Source of the DNA: Tigriopus japonicus
Lineage: Eukaryota; Arthropoda; Copepoda; Harpacticoida; Harpacticidae
Reading direction: 5' to 3'
Length of the DNA stretch: 64,000 bases
Assembly (NCBI GenBank): GCA_010645155.1
Contig: CM021316.1
Span: 9,073,174-9,137,173 of the forward strand
The notes under the pieces are model-generated. The model did no database searches. It had not been told where the DNA came from and saw only the letters and a program-made list of their open reading frames with translations. The stretch's first letter is position 1. Every line of letters begins with the position of its first letter. A program made the position numbers and the translations under genes. Positions 11,884 to 25,319 of the stretch are shown piece by piece.

Positions 11884-14800
11884 TTAAAGTATAGTTTGAC
11901 AAACTTGTAGCTCATTGAGATTGCAGCCAAAGAAGGTGTGGAAGCCTTGGGTCTGACTCAAGGCCCCTTTGAGGAGCTCCTGATTGAGGAGCCTGTGTCT
12001 GGCGGTCCGCTCAATGTCTCGCTCTTTCATCGACTGTTGAGAGCAAAGGCTTTGAGCAAACGTCAAAAAGAACACCGACTGTGGATCAAACGTCTCCATG
12101 GCTGGCAGGATGGCACCCTTTTCGAGTTCTAGAATGTCATTAAGCGTTTTGAACGTCTCTTGGAGTGCCGACACCGTCACAGCCGTCTCACGACGACATT
12201 TCCGGAGAATATCTGGCGTGTCAACTCCACTTGAGGACAATGACTTCACGAGGCAATCGGCCGAGGTGTCGAACGCCTTCAGAGGCTGAAAGTAGATACT
12301 GCTGGAGAAGTTGGAGGCGTGTTCGGGGGCGAATTGAAGTCGCCCCTGGGGGTCAAACATCAAGCCATAACCTGTTACGCCTTTTATCACAGATTCGGTT
12401 ATCTTCACACCCAGACCCCCCAAATTGACCGAGTGGGGAAAGCCTGGGTGGAAGAGGGGAGGCTGGAGTAGAACCTCTGGAATGATCACCTTGTTGGAAA
12501 CCGCCGAGTAGCCCACTTCGAGACCGGTCAATTGAGCTAGCCAGCCATTTTCTTCGCCTGGACTAACCAAGGCCAGTTCTTCTCGCTTTCGCAAGAACAT
12601 CACACCGTATTGAATGTTTTGAAAAAAGTCTGTCTTCTGCACCAACAAATGGTTGTACATTAGCTTGAGGTACTTCCTGTCCAAAAGGAATTCGGGAGTA
12701 CCGATTTGCACGGTCATATTCTTCAATTTGTTCATGGCCGCCCGTCGAGAGACATAATCATAGCTGTCACTCACTGACACGCTCTTGGCTACATTGTGCT
12801 TAATGTAATCGAACAATTTCTTCACCACGTTTTGTCTCTCTCTCAAGAATGGCTTTTGTTGTGCGTAAAGCGAGTTCATCAGATGCGAGAAGAACCTTTC
12901 TGTGGTGATTTCACAAAACTCCCACCTCTCGAGGGGTTTTTGGGCCCCCGAAAGGGACTTCCTGTACAAGTTGGTCACTTCCCGAAAGCTTTTGGAAAGA
13001 TAGGGCATGTAGGACTGGACCAGTCGCCACATTAGGTAGTTGTTGAGAGAACCACGGTCTGTCGTGGCCATGATAACAGCAATGTCGGCAGCGTATTGAG
13101 GGGAAACCACCATGATCTCGGTCTCTTCCGACAGAGGTGCATCCGAATAGGCTGCTTTTAGAATTTCGAGCCAGGGAATGTTGATGGCCATGATGTGGAG
13201 GTCCTTGACCGTCATCCGATTGTTGATCTTCATTGGGTTTTCGAGGTAATCTCCGTCAGGCGTGATCTCCGATATTCTCTTCTCAAAATTGAACATGTCT
13301 ATCGAAAATTTATGGGCTTCCGTGCTCGAAGCTCCAAAGAGCTGTGCACTATCCTTCATGAAAGTCTGATAAGCCTGGATCGCGGGATCGTCTGGTAAAC
13401 GATGGTAGTAGGATTTATCCGGCATACCCAACCCATCTGGGTTCACTTGAATAATGCTCCGGTTGGGATCGTTCACGTCTGGAATCACCCCGATCCGAAA
13501 GAACGCATTCACCGAATGTTCCGTGTGAAGTTCCCTTAAAACGCGGTGACTTTCCCAGGAATAAATGTTGAACGATCGCAACACGTCCCATCCGCCCAAA
13601 TTGTTAATAATTTTGGTCAGAGGCTTCTCGCGATCACTCTCGATAAAACTAAGTGACATGCATGATTGATAGAAGTTTTGCACCTTCCACTCAATAGAGT
13701 TGAACTGACTTGGTTCATGGCTGGCCATTGTGATTAGTCGACTTTTTTCTATTTGCGACTGGTATTCCATGGCGCTGAGAGTGCTCCAACTGGATTTCGA
13801 GGAAGGGATCCCTTCATGAGCAATCCACCCGTCACATGCTGAAAAGAAGCAAAAGGGAAAAAATCGGGTCAGTCCGAGTGAAGAAAGACGACGTCCGTTT
13901 TATGAGTTCTTTGAATTACTACATAGCCTTTAAGCTCGGAAGGCCAAATGCATGTTCCTCCAAGGAAGGGTCTTTAAGAGGGTTGTCAAAAACCCAATTT
14001 ATCTAATCTTCAAAGCCTTCATGAGGTGTTCCGTTGCGAATAAGATGGGAATTGAAACTCTCATTAGACGCTACAACATGAAAAAGAAGGACGTTCAAAT
14101 GCTCACCATAGCTGTAGAAGTCCACACATGGGTCCAAAGATGCGTTTTTCTTTCCCAGAATTCCAGCTGCAGCCTCTAAACAAGGCGGTTTCGAGCAAAA
14201 ATGCAATGGTCCATTGTGACGCAAGGGCGACGCTGGAACAAGAAAAAGATTTTGAAATGTTAACTATTTTTCCGAGAATTTGCCAAACTACCGCTATTGG
14301 GTTCTTGGAACTCGAGAAGATCCTAACTAATGACCATCATTTGAAGTTGAACGAAATGGTCCAAATGACCATCGACAAAAATAACCCTAATCAAAAGTGA
14401 AAGCTAATGCCAAGCCAATGAGAACTGGTTGCCAAGGCCCCTTTCCCGAGTGTGATGTTGGCAGCGCTCTCTGTGATGCGTCTACTTCTATCTTTTAGCA
14501 AAGACCCACCTTGTCATTCAGTTGGCTCGCGTCTCGAGCGTGTCGAGCTTATTAAATTATCATCTGCATGTCACTCTTGCATGAAAGGGAAATGATTAAT
14601 GAAATGGGACATGAAAATCATAATGATGACCACTTGTTCCCTCTCTCTTGTCATTTCCGTTTCCAAGCCTTTCCACAGAGGGAAGGAGAAGAAAAACAAA
14701 CATAAAGAAGTTCCAAATGTTGGGACCACAATGCATTTTTTCAAGGCTCTTTGGTTAGATCTAGGGGTCCGTCTCTAACGGTTTTTTCGAGGCTTTAAAG

Positions 14801-17800
14801 GAATTTGATGGGACTGCCCATAGCCTAAACCGTTCGGACAAGCTCTCCTATTCTTCTACACAAAATGAGCTATATATGGTTGCCATGGTTTGACTATTTG
14901 GGCATTACACGATCTGGAGCTGATGTCCCAAAACTTGTTCCGAAATTGTTCCTCAGATTGCTTCTCCACCATCACATGCGCTCCTAAACCTAAGATTTTG
15001 GCCACTCCACTGAAGCAAAGAGGATCCAACTTTTAAGGGAATGTTCGTGCTCATTCGCCACCATCTCCCAAAGTCCAGCCGTCCAATCGTTATACTTATT
15101 CCAGCCTTTCTATGTTCAAAGTTTAGCTATTTGTTCTAGAGACACTTTTCGTGTGACGTTCTTAGGTGGTCAAATAATGCAAACCATCTGGTTGCATGGT
15201 TAGCTTGCTATTTCTACGGTATAACGACATTGAAACTTGTGCACAAAGAAGCTTGGACACCATGACTTATGCCAAGAACAGACCGTGGATCAGAAACAGG
15301 ACCCTGCAAAACAGGGAACAAATGAACATTACCTACCCATCTAGTGGACGAGTGAACTGTGCTCAAATGCTCCAAAATCTTGCACATTTTGGATTACACC
15401 AGAACAATGGTGTCTGTTGAAGACACTTGCCCTAAATCTGAGCAAATTGCCAGAACATTCTTTTTAAACTGTCCTAATGTGCTCTAACACTTGAAATCAT
15501 TGTCCAAGTAGATAAAGGAAAGTACCCTCTCTAGATCCACACCAAACACCCGTTGACTACAAGTTGTAGATGAGTCAGCAAAATGAAATGAAGTCACAAA
15601 GATCTTCTTCGTTGAGAAAATTCGGCCTTCGCTTTGAAACTGTCTGAAGGCAGATGGCTTCGGTGTTGGGGAAAAATCTCAGTTGATCCTGACAAGAGAA
15701 TGGAACTTTTTTTTATCCCGTGAAGTTAAGGAGATGGGCTTTAAATCGAGTTCCAGGCCTACAAACTGTCTCGAGTCTGTGGAGTCTTTGCGAGCAGTCC
15801 ATACTACATAAATGTAAATAGACGACGATACACCGTAAATGGAACGAGCAGTAGTTCTTGACGACCACTGCCACGGTTTTGGCTCGAAAAGAGTCGACAT
15901 TCAAAATAGCTTTGGAGACTTCAAGGAGACCAGGAGACAACAGACTCTTAAGGACGACATTCCTCTTCCTCTCGTCGGAGCGGATTTTGCGTTCTCTCGT
16001 TTAGTGAATGTAGCACCAACTCTTATTGTATAGGCTTGCTTGAGTCTTGTGTCGTTCCAAAGAAAAGCGGTTCCACAAACAGTTTCACTGGGAAAAAGCC
16101 TCAATTTTCTATTCTAAAATGACTGGGTCCCCTTGAGCTTTTCGAAGGCGTGGACTTGAGTCTCATATGGTGCTTACTCTCATTTTCTCGTTTCCTTTCT
16201 GTCCAATTTTTTTTGTATTTTGGGACCCCAAAATTTTATCGTTCTAACTGGCAAAAAAGCGTGGAAGAAGACATGGCAGCTAGATTTTTCACACAGACAG
16301 ATGAAGGCCCCTTGAGTCTACTCTTGCTATTTTAGACCCAATCTGACACTTTTAGCCGAGGTCCGATCCGACTCATAAGAGAGCTCTTCTAGCTTATTTG
16401 AGGAAGAGGAGGAGGATTATCTTCTGGTCCCACCAAGTTCCATCTCCTCCTCTCACTTTGTCTCAGCTTCAAAATTTAATGAGTGTTCTAGTTAAAAAGT
16501 TTCCTTAACATTAATTTCAGAGATATTTCAAAACTCTCGACAGGCCCTAAGCCAAGAAGGAAACTCATTTTTATTATTGTTCGTCGGCTGGTAGGAGATT
16601 GTGTCACCCGTGAAAATGGTGGGTTTTGTGGACAAAGTTGGTTCTTGGATCGGTTGAATACGTTGTCTCTGTCTCTCAAAAAAAGCCGACGTTGGGTCTC
16701 GGCCTATAATGACACGTTTTAAGGGTCCCTTCAAGCCTACAAGATCTCAAACCTCCGAGTGTGTGTGCAAAAGAGAGAAAGAAATTGCCATTGGATTTCA
16801 AGCTCGACGAGCACAATATGGACCGCAAAGTTTTTCCCTTAACGGAAGTGAAACCGTCATGCAGATGTAACTAGGCTTTAAACTGATTTTGCCCCTTCTT
16901 GTATTAAAGAAGTGCCTCTCTGTCGCTGTACCATCTTCCTGTATGTAACATCAACTTAAATATATCATGGGGTTTGAAAACTTTCTGTTAATCTGGACTT
17001 AATTGGAGAAGAATGTTGATTTGTTTTCGTTCAGAATGTTCAAATAAGTTCCAAGTGTTTTTTTTCAGCAGAAACAAGAGATATCTGTGGAAAGTAATCT
17101 CTTTGAAAATTAATGGTGAACAAGAATAGATCGTTGAAACTGTCCAAGGTGGGCGAAAGGCTGGTGACCTGTTTCAAGGGATAAGACATGGCCTTGGATT
17201 AATTAACCCCATTGATCAACTGAGAACTTTTATAGTGACCGACCAACCAGGAAATCCTTGTTTGGGAAATGAGACGAGTGGAGAATGGATAGACGTAAAG
17301 TAAGCGAAGAAGTAGGTGGGCCTAAAGTTCAATTCATGGTGTTCCTACATCATTAATCAATATACCGAAAGTCAATCGCGCATGTGCGTTAGTCGTTGAT
17401 GTGAGTGTCCGTGTGTGTTCCCCTTTGCTCTGTGGGCAACAAAGGAGATGCAGAGAATGACATTGTTCACACTCGATATACTCAGACGAGCTCGTGTACC
17501 ACGCACCCACTAGGCTTGTATAGTACAATGGTATGCTGAAGCAGAGTGCATCTTGGCAACCCCCCAATAGTCATCGTTCCAGGGTACACACATCCAAGCT
17601 CGTTTTCTCACCAGAAAATAAGAGAATAAGTGCCCAGATTGTACTGGTGTTTTCCCTTACTTTTGCGTTTTTATGTTGACACCCCCGTTCCCACAAACGC
17701 CAATATGAGCCAAGGTCAGGTCCTAATTCTTACATTGCAACTCCCCTAAAAACGAGGAAAGTCTCCCTTGTCCTGAAATGAATGCCACCCCATTAAATTG

Positions 17801-18909
17801 TCGGGTCGAGCTTTGTTCCTGATTTCAAGAGCACTCCATGGACTTTTCAATGCCAACTTGTGATAACAAAAACCTAAACAAGGACAGAATCCTGATTTCC
17901 AAAGAGTTTGAATTGCGATCTCTTGCCGAAGAACAGAGGTAAGTACAAGGGGAAAACAAGACTGCTTTTGTTTGAACTTGCTTCTGGCTTCGTTTATATT
18001 TACAATATCTGTCGCGGAGCACAGTTTACAAGTCAGTGATGGAGGACAAGGTAGTTCATCTAACCCCAAGATCTCATTGCCTTGGGCACATTCAAAGGCA
18101 CAGAGTATTGGATAAACATGGAGGAATTAGACATATACGACAAAACGATAGGCAGAACACGTGCAGGCTCGGATATCCGACGCTAACTTTTTTGAGCAAT
18201 AATAGGAACTACACTTCTGCGCTTCATGATTGAAATATTTTCCCCCATAGTGTGTTTTAGTGACTGACGAATTCTTACCTGGCCAAGAAAGCATCATGGC
18301 GATGATAATGACTAAAAAGAAGAATGCCAAGCAAGCCAACACGCAAGCAATGTAACATCCCCGATCATTTAAGCCAAACTTTCGCGCATATTTCTTGAGG
18401 TAGTTATCTCTCGCCTTAGCTGTAGGTAGTTTGACGTCATCACGGGTGGAATTCACGAACTGAGGGTGAAACTGAGTGTGATTCACGAAATGAGTCGCCT
18501 CTTGATGGTGATGATTGTTGAGATCATGGTGGTGGTGGTGATGATGGTGTCCCTGGTCTGTCATGTGAGTTGGCATCATCATCATCATAGATGACTCCTG
18601 GGCATGATCAAGGCTCAAATAATCGGTGGGGTTTGACTCATAGTGATCCAACATACTGTGGTCCATTCGCATGTCCATGGTAGGAGCGGAATGATAGTCC
18701 AAAGAAGGTGGCCCCCCATTACCTGTGGTGGTCGTGGGTGTTCCTGTGCTCGACGGAGGGGGAGGGGGGTCCATATTGTAGGATTGCTCATCTATGGATG
18801 ACCCTCCGAACCCCCCGTTCTCGAGAGGCTTGTGATCGTAAACGTTCGCCTCATCCAGTTCCCGGTCGTTCCACATATTGGAAGGATGAATAATAGCTTC
18901 GATTTTCAT
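11884..18909 (-). CDS. Neprilysin-like (M13 family) membrane protein, predicted catalytically inactive
   Basis: Three exons on the minus strand, 18909-18279, 14232-14107 and 13838-11884, join with phase 1/phase 1 borders to a 903-residue type II membrane protein. Residues 1-184 are cytoplasmic, with Pro-, Met- and His-rich runs. The TM segment is about 185-207 (CYIACVLACLAFFFLVIIIAMM). The M13 ectodomain follows: CSKPPC, DPCVDFYSYACDGW (restored by splicing exons 2 and 3), NPDGLGMPDKSYY, LLQPPLF, and a C-terminal CNLNELQVC pair. Active M13 enzymes cut small peptides with a HExxH zinc site, a downstream ENIAD glutamate and an NAF/YY motif. Here the aligned positions read ESVIK (734-738), RETAV (about 802-806) and EVGY (693-696). 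All zinc ligands and the catalytic Glu are gone while the frame stays open, so this looks like a maintained pseudoprotease and not a decayed gene. Usual family length is about 750; the extra length is the cytoplasmic tail. Confidence 0.9.
14233..18278 (-). other. Large intron of the M13 gene
   Basis: A 4.05 kb intron between the cytoplasmic/TM exon (donor gtaaga, first intron base 18278) and the small Cys-motif exon (acceptor ttccag, 14233). No nested gene is evident. The phases of the flanking exons match directly, so a skipped extra exon is not needed. Confidence 0.7.
18526..18549 (-). repeat. In-frame His tract (GTG/ATG trinucleotide repeat on plus)
   Basis: A CAC/CAT codon run on the minus strand encodes eight consecutive histidines (residues 121-128) in the cytoplasmic tail of the M13 protein. 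A second H-H-H cluster follows at about 133-135. The mixed codons suggest it is not a very recent slippage event. Confidence 0.8.
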
Positions 18910-21900
18910 GAAATACTTAACATGATAGCACCACTGATAGGGACAGTTTTGTGGTCCAACTCTTTAGTCACAAGTCACAACAACACAACCGGCATGTTCA
19001 GTATGTTCCTGGTCCAGCGTCAGCAAGTCATTCACGGCAATCATCGCCAAATAAATATCCCTGTCAAGCCGAGTAAGCAGCCAAAAGCTTGCTCTCGCCA
19101 ATCTTTTAATACCAAAACTTTGTTGATAACGACAGCACTGTGAACACAGCCGTTGTGCAGAATGCACTACTAGAAGAACTAGCAATAGTCTTCCAACAAC
19201 AGCACCACTAGATCATTGGGACCCCGGTGTTGTTGGTGATGATCCTTGGGCCAGAAGGCCAGCGGACAAGCAAGTAAGCTAGAAGTTTTAGGAAACAGAT
19301 CAAAGCCAGGACCAGGCAGAACAGAAGAAGAGAAGGAGGTGATGGCGGTGGTGGTGGAAGAAGAGGAAGCACGCAAACTAGTGGTAGACTGTTTGGTAGT
19401 CTACTATCTGGAGGAATCCGTCCGTCTCTTGTACTGAGAGATTCTAACCTGCCTCAAGCTTGGATGTAGCACGACTGAATCACTCACGAATTCCTTGCTT
19501 TGAGTACGAAAAGCAGAGGCCGGGAGAGGACGAGGAGAAGGAGAAGGAGGAGGAGGTACAGTAAGGGAAAGAAGACCAAGTACTCCACTTGCAAGAAAGG
19601 GGACCGTTCCCATGCTCAGGGAGAAGGAAAAGGAGGAGGAGTAGAGAGAAGACTTGGAAATCCAACATAGAGGGAGCGAGGGATTGAGGGAGGGAACAAG
19701 ATGAAGAAAAAAACACTTCCCTCTCGTACAGCTTTCACTCGTTTTACTCCTTTTTAGCGATGAGTTCAAGATCCAAGTCCATTTTGGGGCTAGGCCTAGC
19801 GCGCCAAGGTAGTGTTGCAAGATGTACGTGTGTCATTGAAGTTAGCGGTTGTTAAGACAGAAATCCTAGAACCTCCTTTCTGGGGTTTTGGAACACTGGT
19901 CAAACATGTCCCGTTCTAAGCTCTGAAGAGGAAAAGATGACAGAACAAATTTCAATTCATGGCAATCAGTTTTGCTAACTTTTTCATCGAAAGAAGTCTT
20001 TCAAAATTTTGAATACCTCAATGGCGGCTTTTCCAGTAACCACTCTAGCAATGTCAAGACGTTCTTGCATTTCTTTGTCATGACCCTTTGAATTACAAAC
20101 CGCCGAAATACTTTGTTTAGGGAAGGTAATACATATCCCAAAATGACGCATGTCATTGAAATATTTCAGTACGCGGTAAAAATTGAACTCAATTCGGCAA
20201 CACTGACTCAATTTCCGTTCCATTTTTTGGAACTGCGCGTGTCCCAGTCTGGGTTCTGACGCTCAAGTAAGAAAGCGCTCGTCGAACATGGAACAGGGCG
20301 TTCCACGAGAACTCGTAACTTCGTATGGAACGAGTGGTAGCGCAAGAGGAAACCATGGTGACTCATATATTCCACGCCCAAAAAAGACTAAATAACGTTC
20401 TGATTATAACCTCTGAGCCGCTACGGCTGCATTATGCTAATCATTGAGACACATTTCAAGTGTGTCTCGAACAAAATCTTTGAAAGCCAAGAGAGTTAAA
20501 AAATTGCATTAAAAGTGGCTAAAGGGAGGACGTTGGCAAAAACAGGCAATCCCCAAAAAAAGTATCAGTTTTCCATCACCTTAAGGATTAGATTACGGAC
20601 TCGCGCACACGAGCAACCAAGTTTGGGACTCTTTGTGATGACACCCCGTTAAGATCTTAGGTATGATTGTCCAGAGCGCACTCCTTTTAGCGTATATTTG
20701 GTGTTTTCGGAGTCTCAAACTGAATAATGATTCTCGAACTTGGATCATCGTCTGTTGATGGGGAGACGGAATTGATTCTTGATTCTGCGAAAATGGGCCA
20801 AATTCTCCTTTGAGCGGAGAGTGGTCAAATTTCCGGTTCGATTGCCGACGTCAATTTCTACAGTATTTGCTTTGCTCGACCTAAATCTTGTTTCTCTAGA
20901 TTGGGGCTTGTCCAAATTAGGTGCAATTTGAAATTTGGAACCGTGCCTTTATTTGACTGCATTTTACTACGAATGAATGTCGTTTCTGATCCAGAGACTA
21001 GTCATATGGGGGGTTTGCTCATTCTCCACACCCACATCGATTTTTCTCGGGAAATGTGTTTAACATGCAATCGAAGTCACAATGCTGCTGAACTTGTTCC
21101 AATCCCTTTGTCTTCATTCCGACAGCGATCTCATCATCGGCCCAGTGTGAGGGCTTTCATCCAATTGGAAATTTCGGAAAATTGACCTTGGTACAACTCT
21201 TGATAAATGATCTACTGAGCTGTCATTATAGGCATAGACGGTGGATACCAACGAGGGGGGGACGGAAGACTACGAGTAAAGTTGTGGAGTACTTTTCTTC
21301 CGGGACCCAGTAAAGAATCCATGCCAAAAATGTATTCTTGAGCCGACAAGGACAACGAGGTGCTTTGAAAAAAGAGGAAGGAGACAATTGGACCAACCGG
21401 GGCTTTGAAGGTCCCCTTATATGAACCAAGTTGTGCAGCCAAAGGACTACAAGACGCCTAAAGATTTGATTAATTGCTCGTTTATCAGCGGAAAGCTATC
21501 ACATGTGTGTGCTTATTCCTAGATTGGAACTATGACTCGACAGAATGTAGGCCATGCTCCGACCAAACTCAGGCCAAACTACATGTGTATATTATTCTTT
21601 TCCTTTTGAAGGCTCCTAAGAACCCCTGTATGGAGATACAATTTCAAGGGCTTGCAAAGGTGGGAGAGACGCCTTGGCCTAATTAATGGAGACTCAGTGG
21701 CTCGTTAGTTCCCTCTCCTTACTTACATATACACTACACATACGTAGGGACAGACGTAAGGCGGACGGAGGAACAAAACATGATTCGCCTTTGCTAATAA
21801 TGTGATCAAGGTGGTAGAAATACCGTAGTTTGCCTTATTTTGCTAACTAAAAGGAACGTTTTGAGAAATCTGACTACCTTTCCACTCCCTTTCTGGATCA

Positions 21901-24900
21901 TTGGCTCAAATACATCGTTAGAACCGACAACTTCTCGATTAAGTTGGGATCTTGTCAGAAGTTGGAAACATCTTGATCCGACCGTCCAGCGAGTATTTAG
22001 CTGCAACTTTGGATCCATATATTGGTCGAAAGTGTTTGCGATTGTTGTGTGTCAGCAAGTTATTAATGGATTAAAAGGGGTTTTATCCCTTTTTGCTCTC
22101 ACGCTCCAATGGAATTCTTTTTGAGAATCAGTCCAAACACTCAGAGATGGTCACAGGTAATCGTAATATTTTTCTTCAAGGAATTGTTCCCAGAAAAATA
22201 ACCTTGTCCCCTTAAGTGCATCCATTTTTGAATAGTGCTTTCATCTCCTTTTTTGAAACTGGCCGATGTTTTTCTCCACCTCAGTTCTCTTTCGCGATCA
22301 TCTATGGTGGTGGTTTTAAGCGTGGTGAACACATAAGAATGGATAGAACGATGATGGACCGGCAACCCAGTAAGCAGATTTTCTACGTTTCCGAGGAAAT
22401 AAGGAAAAAAGATGTTGGAAGAGGATCCAAAATGGTATTCATTGCCAATACCTTGACCGAATATAACAACTCAAGCAATTTAAAAGTCAGAGAGAGAGAT
22501 CAATCAATTTCCCGAATTTTCTTTTTCATTTACTTTTTTCAAATAAATATACACTGTCAAAATTGCCAGCATAAAAATTCTGTTGTGACCTACATATCAA
22601 TTCACCCCCATAAGGTTTGTCAAATATATGAAAGGTGTAGTTTGATAATGCAAAAACCTCTGCATTTTTAAGACAACAACTATGATTTTCAGTGTCAACA
22701 AATCAATGGCGTTCTTTGGCGTATCAGACTTTTATTTTTTAAGTTACACCTCGTAATTCAATTTTCAACTCAATTGAGCATCAGAATAATAGCAAAGGGC
22801 TCTCAAAGTTCAGTACAAAGGTAGTTCTACGCAAAAAAAATATAGGTCTCTTTTGGGGTTTTTTAAAATACTCATTTGTGTTCTTCCATCTCCGCTACAT
22901 AGATTTGAGAGGGCATACCTTTTTTAACAAACAAAATGAAGTACTTGGGTTGCTCAATAGAAGCAAGATTTCATTTGGAGAAGAATGCAATTGATTTGTT
23001 CCTGTTTGGAATCAAAATTCAAATGCTTTGACTTCGTCGTCCAGAGAAATTCAATGTTGTTCGATCAAAATAGTTGATTTTGGCAAGTAAACCGCGTTTC
23101 ACTTTAATGGAGTTTTGAATCTTCATTTTGTTGATTGCACATAATTTATGTCATCTTACATGAATTTTAAAATTTAACTTGTGAAAGCTTTGGCTTTCAC
23201 ATCCCTGGTAAGCAGAGCTTGGATCAAATGAGATTTTTGGCTAAAAATGTTCAATGTTGACTAAATTTTATTGTATTTATTATATATATTTATTGGTGTT
23301 GGTGTGATCAATGCTCACGAAGTTGTGGATAATTGAATGGTATATGATACCAAGAGGGACCTTCAGAATTAGGATTAAGCAGTCATAAATTAGATGGAAA
23401 ATGGTGCATCAGCATAAATTATTACTGCCATGAGGATTAGCCTTTTAAAATTATGAAGGAATTTCGCTGGGGTAACAGGAAAGAGTCCATTATTTTGGTT
23501 CAAAAGCGAGAATGGACAAATAATCAAAAGCCTCGCACAAATCTTGGATTTTTGACCAATCAGTATTCCAGAACGTGGTTTAACCTTTGAAAACTTAGTA
23601 ACGTCATTGAAGTGGCACGAAAATAGATATGTTTAAAATAAAAGAGATTGGGTTGACGTTTTCATACGGATCCAAAAGAAAATTTAGGGTAAGTCAGAAT
23701 GACAGAAATAATCCAGATTTATGGTCTTTGAGTAGTATAGAATAAGGACCAGCATTCAAAAGGCATTTTTTGCTTACATGTCGCCGGAGGATCGCAATAC
23801 CCGTGACCTTACGATTGGAAGAAATATTTAGCCAGTTTTTCTTGCGAGATAGTAGATGTTTTCTTTCTGGTTTGAGATCGCTTGTTGGTCAGCCATACGT
23901 TTTATCTTCCACGTACATTCGCTCTTTTCTCTCTGGCCTCACGTACGTATGACTAGGAACGCTCATTTTCTCGGAAGGTTCGCTTCCAAGCTCTCCGCTT
24001 CTCCCTCTGTCACAATTTGTTCGCCTGTTTCTGTTTTCTTCGTCATGCTTTGATTCTTCTTGAACACATTCATTTATCAACCTCTAGGCTATTCCTTTCT
24101 TTGACAACTTAATTGAGGCATGGTCAACCTTGGTTTGGGAAATTTTGAAAGAAATATTTCCAGGTTAAACTTCGACCACTCAAATTTGGAAGGTTTGGAA
24201 CCCATCAAGATTTCAAATATTCGGGTATTAGATGAAGAGACAGATTTTTGTTCATCATTCCAGCTCCCTCTTATGGTGAGAGGGGCGACAAATCATTCAC
24301 AACACCCTAGTCAGTGTCCCATAATGGGCGAAATGCTGTCTTTCCTTCCTTCACCCTCCAGTCTTTAGTGGCCATATTTTTCTCCGTCTCTCGTCATCCT
24401 GACTATAACATCTTGGAGAGGAAGGAGCTCTTAAACCGCATTCCACTATGCACACACACCAATTTCTCGTTGGAACGAGGTCTGTACTAGTACCGAGTGT
24501 TCGACGCATGTTTAACATCGTGCCGGAATTTGCCCCAGGCCCAAGAAGGCCCGCTTGGGGAGATGTTTTTGAGTGCGTTAACAAGGAGTCCGAGAGTCCC
24601 TTTTGCGTGGAGAAAACACCCAAATTTATGCAGAATTATGAGCCTATGTCAAAAGCAGATAGAACAGAGAAGTACAAGGGATCTTTTTCGGCGACTTGTC
24701 TCAACTCCTCTCCAACGATAGCATGAACGTTTACAAGATTGCGTGGGATTTGCCATTTTTTTGAAAGTGCTATTCATGAGAAACGAAATTTTGTCCCCTT
24801 AAGGAATGAAGGAACCATTTACTCGAAAAGAGAGCAAAAAGGAGTTGATTGGAAGTCCCTTGCTACAGCTTCCAGGCCAACACCGCCTACGACTATTTGA

Positions 24901-25319
24901 AAGTCAAATCAAGGAGCAACTTCAGAGGCACACACCATTTCCATATTCCACATTGTTGAATTACAATCGAACAATTTCGAAGACGGCTGAAGGACACACA
25001 AATTGAGTTTTGTAGCCTCTACCTCAATCCAACTGCTTGTGTCAATAGAACTTTCGCGCTTATCTTTGATTGATTTTCGACAATTCAAAGTAGTTTGAAT
25101 AGGGTGAGAGAGGTTTGATCGAGATAGTTACTCTCTCTTTATCACGCTCGCCGTTGTTAAAGCTCAAATCAAATTGATTAAAAATGAATGTTATCTCTGT
25201 TTATAAACATTACGGGGGATATCCAGACTAGATAGAGGTAGTGTAGTGAAAGGGATGAGAATGGATACAAGCGTGACTCCAAATGAAGGTTGAGAATCGG
25301 CTGAGGGCTGCTTCAATGA
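18910..25319. other. Intergenic desert, part 1
   Basis: This is the upstream flank of the M13 gene and presumably holds its promoter and possibly 5' UTR exons. Scattered short frames (for example 22216-22671 plus, 19404-19820 minus) have biased composition and no recognisable domains. AT-rich microsatellite-like sequence occurs near 23270-23290. I can support no gene. Confidence 0.45.
19280..19700. repeat. Purine-rich (plus strand) low-complexity tract
   Basis: Runs of GAAGAAGAGAAGGAGG and GGAGGAGGAGG-like sequence stretch over about 400 bp, 0.4-0.8 kb upstream of the M13 start codon. The tract yields Glu/Lys-rich (plus) and Ser/Leu/Pro-rich (minus) spurious frames. Confidence 0.6.

Noticed and set aside
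18526..18590. His/Met-rich frame as low-complexity noise outside any gene
   Set aside because: The frame continues into a clear TM segment and splices in phase onto the M13 ectodomain, so it is part of a real exon.
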